Source: Lutispora sp. (GTDB taxonomy: Bacteria; Bacillota; Clostridia; Lutisporales; Lutisporaceae). Taken from it: a DNA stretch of 8,724 nucleotides. This document shows, in pieces, positions 5,909 to 8,724 of this stretch. Positions within the stretch are counted from its first letter, which is position 1. Each line of letters begins with the position of its first letter. The DNA is taken from NCBI GenBank assembly GCA_030834765.1, contig JAUQXG010000439.1, positions 1-8,724 on the forward strand. Reading direction: 5' to 3'. The notes under the pieces are model-generated. The model was not told where the DNA came from and ran no database searches. It saw nothing but the letters and a program-made list of their open reading frames with translations. A program made the translations under genes and the position numbers.

Positions 5909-5952
5909 TATATGTTACAAAGAAATCTATTGTTGAAAAGATTAATTTTTTA

Positions 5953-5981
5953 TTGACATCCATAGGTTACAAGCGTAAACT
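5953..5981 (+). promoter_or_regulatory. Sigma-A promoter of the BlaI-like/M56 operon
   Basis: A consensus TTGACA (5953-5958) and TAAACT (5976-5981) are spaced by 17 bases. Predicted transcription starts near 5988, about 35 bases before the repressor ATG. One operator dyad overlaps the spacer and -10; the other covers the region just after the start site. Confidence 0.75.
5967..5978. promoter_or_regulatory. BlaI/MecI-type operator dyad 1 (imperfect)
   Basis: TTACAAGCGTAA matches the family dyad TACA-NN-TGTA with one changed base (CGTA for TGTA). It lies between the -35 and -10 and touches the -10, so bound repressor would block polymerase. Confidence 0.6.
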
Positions 5982-5990
5982 ATATTTGAG

Positions 5991-6004
5991 GTTACACTTG
6001 TAAC
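5991..6004. promoter_or_regulatory. BlaI/MecI-type operator dyad 2 (perfect)
   Basis: GTTACACTTGTAAC has perfect six-base arms around a two-base centre, the same TACA-NN-TGTA architecture known for BlaI and MecI operators. It lies just downstream of the predicted start of transcription, 25 bp (centre to centre) from dyad 1. Confidence 0.72.
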
Positions 6005-6008
6005 TTTA

Positions 6009-6016
6009 GAGGAGAG
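6009..6016 (+). promoter_or_regulatory. Ribosome binding site that sets the repressor start
   Basis: GAGGAGAG ends directly against an ATG at 6017, leaving no room for initiation there. The second ATG, at 6023, has a normal six-base gap, so it is the likely start. Confidence 0.65.
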
Positions 6017-6022
6017 ATGTAT

Positions 6023-6406
6023 ATGAACAAATTGATTTCAAAGATAACAGATTCTGAAGTTGAAGTCATGCGCGTTTTATGGGAAGCAGGTTGTGAACTT
6101 CCTATTGGAGATATTAGAAAAATACTTGAAAATACCAGTAAGTGGGAAGCCTCAACAATTAAAACCTTACTTCGTAGACTTTGTGAAAAGGGTGTAGTTT
6201 TAGCCACTAAAAAAGAGTTATTCTACTATAAGCCTTTGGTGAGCGAGGCAGAATATAACGAATATACTACCCAAAGCTTAATCGACCGTTTGTACTTTGG
6301 TAGTGCAAAAAATCTTGTAGCATCTCTTTTGGGAAGCAAGAAGCTTGATGATTCAGATATTGAGGAGCTGCGTACTTTGTTTAAGGTAGGTGATAGAGAT
6401 GAATGA
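6023..6406 (+). CDS. BlaI/MecI/CopY family transcriptional repressor
   Basis: A 127-residue winged-helix repressor. It begins ISKITDSEVEVMRVLWEAG (5-23), the family's first helix, followed by LPIGDIRKILE and the recognition region WEASTIKTLLRRLCEKGVV (41-59). The wing is ATKKELFYYKPLV. The C-terminal dimerisation helices run SLIDRLYFGSAKNLVASLL and LDDSDIEELRTLF (85-120). It should bind as a dimer to the two TACA-NN-TGTA dyads in its own promoter. In staphylococcal BlaI the protease cuts between Asn101 and Phe102; the aligned residues here are Ser101 and Leu102, so that site is not conserved and induction may use a different cut. The stop overlaps the start of the M56 gene by eight bases, which implies coupled translation. 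Family assignment is firm; the regulon beyond itself is unknown. Confidence 0.92.
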   Translation: MNKLISKITDSEVEVMRVLWEAGCELPIGDIRKILENTSKWEASTIKTLLRRLCEKGVVLATKKELFYYKPLVSEAEYNEYTTQSLIDRLYFGSAKNLVASLLGSKKLDDSDIEELRTLFKVGDRDE

Positions 6407-8309
6407 AACAATAAAGCTCATATTATCCCTATCCTTATCAGGAAGCATTCTTGCATTACTGATATTTCTCTTTAAGCCATTTATAAAGCACAAAATATCA
6501 AAGTCCGTACAATATTATCTATGGATTGTAGTATTATTTAGATTAGTAATCCCCTATTCCTTTGAGGAAAATATTATGAATCATGTATTCTATGGAGAAC
6601 AAACAGCAATAGACTCTCAAAAAGGCTTGCAAAAGACAGCTTTGCCAATGGATGGAATGAATGAAAATACAACCCATTCATCATCATTACCTAATGTTCA
6701 AGAAAGAGTAACCAATGGTGTCTATAATGGTGATGTGGATCATAGTAGATATTTCAAAGATCTATTGAATCAGTATGCTTTATATATTTGGATACTTGGT
6801 GTAATAATCACACTTGCTTTTAATTTAGCGGGGTATATTCGGTTTTCGAAATACCTAAGACAGACAAATAAAGCAGCTACCAATGAACAAAACAGAATGC
6901 TAAATGCTTTATTGAATGGACGACATCATGTGAGGCTTGCACAGAATCCCTTTATATCCACCCCAATGCTTTTAGGAATTCTAAGACCATGCATCATCAT
7001 TCCAGATGTTGACTTTGATGAAAATCAACTTGAAAATATACTGCTTCATGAGATTTCTCATCTAAGACGTTTTGATATAGCAGTAAAATGGCTAACAATG
7101 ATAGCAGCATCAATTCATTGGTTTAATCCATTCATGCATTTTATTAAGAAGGAAATGAATCATGTTTGTGAATTGGCTTGTGATGAAGCGGTTATCAAAG
7201 ATCTTAGCCCTGCACAAAAGCAAGCCTACGGGGATACATTAATATCTGTTGTAGCAGAACATAAATATCCTATTGGAGTACTGCAAGCAACGATGTGTGA
7301 AGAGAGAAAAAGCTTACAGGAAAGATTGACAGCAATCATGAAATATAATAAAAAATCAAAAATTATAGTAACCTTTTCAGCAATTTTTCTAGGGCTTGTT
7401 ATATTTAGTGCATTATATTTAGGTGGGGGAGCTGGAACTGGTAAAAATACTCCACCAAGTTTATACATTAGCGTAGAAGGAGGAAAAACAAAAATAGCTC
7501 GTATGGGAACTTATAATTGGCTATACCGTGGCAGACATATCCAGGCGGATTCAGAACATCCTATAAAATTTGAATATGAATCGGATAATATTATTTCTGC
7601 AACAGGCAAACAGCAGCTTGTGATTGGCACACAAAAGCTTAAAGCAGATAAAAAATATGATTTTGCAATAGATACAATTTCTGTATATAAAGATGGGCAG
7701 CAGATAGAATCTGAATCAGTGGAACCAAGCCTTCTCAATGGCAATATATATATACAGGCACCACCGAATCCGGGAGAATATATTTATGAGGTAGTATTAA
7801 GCTATAAAGATAAAGGGACTGTTAGTTATGGCTTTATTATAAGAGTTGATATGTTAACATATGATTTGGCTGAGATTGCAAAATACAAGACACCGTATGT
7901 TGGCGATCATACTAAGGTTTTAGCTATTGCAGGCAGCCTGCCCGCCCCTGAGAACTACTTTAAGCAGCAGTATATTTCTATGAAAACAAGTGAAAAGCCT
8001 TACAGTGTTACGGTATATTATGAAGCAGCATTAGATAGTAAGTATGAAGGTCTGTGGCCAATTGTAACACCTGACTCTGTTCTTGAGACAAATTCAAGAA
8101 CAAATGCATTGGTTGCATTTTGTATGATTGATAATCTTGATGAATTAACCTTTGCATATCGCATATCGAAATCTACTGGACAATTAGATGCTTCTAAATA
8201 TGATACGACCTTTACATTCCAAAGAGCTGCATTTGAAGAAAAATATGGTGACCTTTCTGTACTTGCAGAAAAATTAGACTTATTGCAGGCTATATTGACA
8301 GGAAAATAA
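6399..8309 (+). CDS. BlaR1-like M56 membrane metalloprotease with non-PBP sensor (DUF4825-like C-terminus)
   Basis: A 636-residue integral membrane protein, started at ATG 6399 with AAGGTAGG eight bases upstream; GTG 6390 is in frame but lies against that site. Predicted helices are at about 5-25, 37-53, 127-147 and 322-342. The cytoplasmic M56 zinc protease domain between helices 3 and 4 has H217-E-I-S-H221 and the downstream ligand motif CELACDEAV (Glu258). The outside part (343-636) is not the penicillin-binding domain of BlaR1. It comprises an unrecognised beta-rich region (about 352-484, with GTYNWLYRG at 370-378) and a DUF4825-like domain (about 489-590, YKTPYVGD and SEKPYSVTVYY). One S-x-x-K (428-431) occurs, but with no KTG box. 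Presumably ligand binding outside activates the protease, which inactivates the co-encoded repressor. The signal is unknown and is unlikely to be a beta-lactam. Confidence 0.88.
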   Translation: MNETIKLILSLSLSGSILALLIFLFKPFIKHKISKSVQYYLWIVVLFRLVIPYSFEENIMNHVFYGEQTAIDSQKGLQKTALPMDGMNENTTHSSSLPNVQERVTNGVYNGDVDHSRYFKDLLNQYALYIWILGVIITLAFNLAGYIRFSKYLRQTNKAATNEQNRMLNALLNGRHHVRLAQNPFISTPMLLGILRPCIIIPDVDFDENQLENILLHEISHLRRFDIAVKWLTMIAASIHWFNPFMHFIKKEMNHVCELACDEAVIKDLSPAQKQAYGDTLISVVAEHKYPIGVLQATMCEERKSLQERLTAIMKYNKKSKIIVTFSAIFLGLVIFSALYLGGGAGTGKNTPPSLYISVEGGKTKIARMGTYNWLYRGRHIQADSEHPIKFEYESDNIISATGKQQLVIGTQKLKADKKYDFAIDTISVYKDGQQIESESVEPSLLNGNIYIQAPPNPGEYIYEVVLSYKDKGTVSYGFIIRVDMLTYDLAEIAKYKTPYVGDHTKVLAIAGSLPAPENYFKQQYISMKTSEKPYSVTVYYEAALDSKYEGLWPIVTPDSVLETNSRTNALVAFCMIDNLDELTFAYRISKSTGQLDASKYDTTFTFQRAAFEEKYGDLSVLAEKLDLLQAILTGK

Positions 8310-8370
8310 GGTAGCAGCAAAAGCAAGCAGGAAATCAGTGATGAAGAAAGGCAACATATGGATTTATTTT

Positions 8371-8422
8371 AGAATACCCAATACCATATTGTGATTTGTT
8401 ACAATATGGTATTGGGTATTTT
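8371..8422 (+). terminator. Perfect 20-bp inverted repeat after the M56 gene, probable terminator
   Basis: The arm 8373-8392 (AATACCCAATACCATATTGT) is exactly complementary to 8401-8420 around the eight-base loop GATTTGTT. One wobble and one A-T pair extend it to 22 bp. The plus strand continues ATTTTG, a short U-run; the minus strand continues CTAAAATAAATCC. It lies about 60 bp past the M56 stop. A terminator is most likely, perhaps bidirectional; the perfect length also fits a small palindromic element. Confidence 0.6.
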
Positions 8423-8455
8423 GTAGGGTAGATATGAATGTGTTTTTGATTTTAG

Positions 8456-8635
8456 AATTTTTTAATCAATGCAGTTAATGCTAATAACATGGCAGTGACT
8501 AAAGAAATATGGTTAAGTTTACATCCTGATAATGTTGCAGCTATAAACCTGTATCGTAGCTATGGATTTCATCAAGAAATAACAGGCCTTGAGGAAGAAG
8601 ATGAGATTTTTTTCAAATATGATATTTTGGATTAA
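8456..8635 (+). pseudogene. C-terminal remnant of a GNAT acetyltransferase gene
   Basis: An open frame runs from just after an in-frame TAG (8453) to TAA at 8633. It encodes LINAVNANNMAVTKEIWLSL, then HPDNVAAINLYRSYGFHQEI and a short acidic tail ending FFKYDILD. The block EIWLSLHPDNVAAINLYRSYGF is the last third of a GNAT fold (beta-5 through beta-6). The beta-1 to beta-4 half with the acetyl-CoA loop is absent, and no ribosome binding site precedes the internal ATG at 8489. The upstream side is occupied by the inverted repeat at 8371-8422, so the 5' part was lost by deletion or insertion near there. The absent half identifies it as a broken gene rather than a small protein. Confidence 0.7.
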
Positions 8636-8690
8636 TCTATCATCAAAATATCGTATCTGAAGAAATAAATTTTATAGCATTTTATGGGGC

Positions 8691-8724
8691 AATACGGAAA
8701 AAATAAGATAGAAGTTCTAAATTT
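8691..8724 (+). repeat. Partial second copy of the AATAC-A-run-TAAG-TAGAAG repeat, cut by the window edge
   Basis: AATACGGAAAAAATAAG followed by ATAGAAGTTCTAAATTT matches 5799-5831 with an extra A, a GG insertion and two C/T changes. Only the left arm is visible here; the right arm would lie beyond the window. It is in the same orientation as the first copy, which is 2.9 kb upstream across the BlaI-like/M56 module. Confidence 0.5.

Noticed and set aside
7680..7695. S-x-x-K (SVYK) in the M56 protein's outer domain as a possible penicillin-binding serine
   Set aside because: It sits in a predicted strand, there is no SxN or KTG partner motif, and the domain layout differs from a PBP.

Overview
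The window is AT-rich DNA with purine-rich (AGGAGG-type) ribosome binding sites. It carries a 2x[4Fe-4S] ferredoxin partnered with an AprA/fumarate-reductase-like flavoprotein, an M42 aminopeptidase, a DUF6485-type cysteine-rich protein and a BlaI/M56 pair. Together these point to a low-GC Firmicute, most likely an anaerobic member of the Clostridia. Species cannot be named from sequence alone. There are no rRNA or tRNA genes, no CRISPR array and no recognisable transposase.

Region 1 (1-3943) is a divergent locus. On the minus strand, reading leftwards, lie an FAD-binding AprA-like oxidoreductase (530-2479), a small two-cluster ferredoxin (241-540, overlapping by 11 bases) and the N-terminal 80 codons of an M42 peptidase (1-240, starting directly after the ferredoxin stop). 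The tight packing implies one translationally coupled operon. Facing it across a 277-bp gap is an FCD-domain GntR regulator (2757-3428), followed 38 bp later by a GNAT acetyltransferase (3467-3943). The gap holds two good sigma-A promoters, a 22-bp near-perfect palindrome next to the oxidoreductase promoter, and a weaker A/T palindrome inside the gntR promoter exactly 42 bp away. This fits a regulator that controls both itself and the redox operon.

Region 2 (4054-5519) holds a second GNAT acetyltransferase (4054-4599) with a clear terminator. A 400-bp non-coding stretch follows with GC-rich, foldable sequence that resembles, but does not fully match, riboswitch cores. Then come a two-helix 80-residue membrane protein (5003-5245) and, on the opposite strand, a DUF6485-like Cys-rich protein (5310-5519).

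Region 3 (5520-8724) is a two-gene signalling unit: a BlaI/MecI-type repressor (6023-6406) overlapping a BlaR1-like M56 membrane metalloprotease (6399-8309). The promoter contains two TACA-NN-TGTA-type operator dyads, so the unit is probably autoregulated. The extracytoplasmic part is not a penicillin-binding domain but an unfamiliar region plus a DUF4825-like domain, so the inducing signal is probably not a beta-lactam. No resistance gene or other obvious target is linked. Downstream are a 20-bp perfect hairpin, the C-terminal remnant of a third GNAT gene, and a partial copy of a repeat also found upstream of the repressor. The two copies bracket the module.

The observations most worth following are the non-beta-lactam BlaI/M56 pair, the GntR-controlled AprAB-like/peptidase operon with its paired palindromes, and the unassigned structured RNA candidate near 4731-4845.
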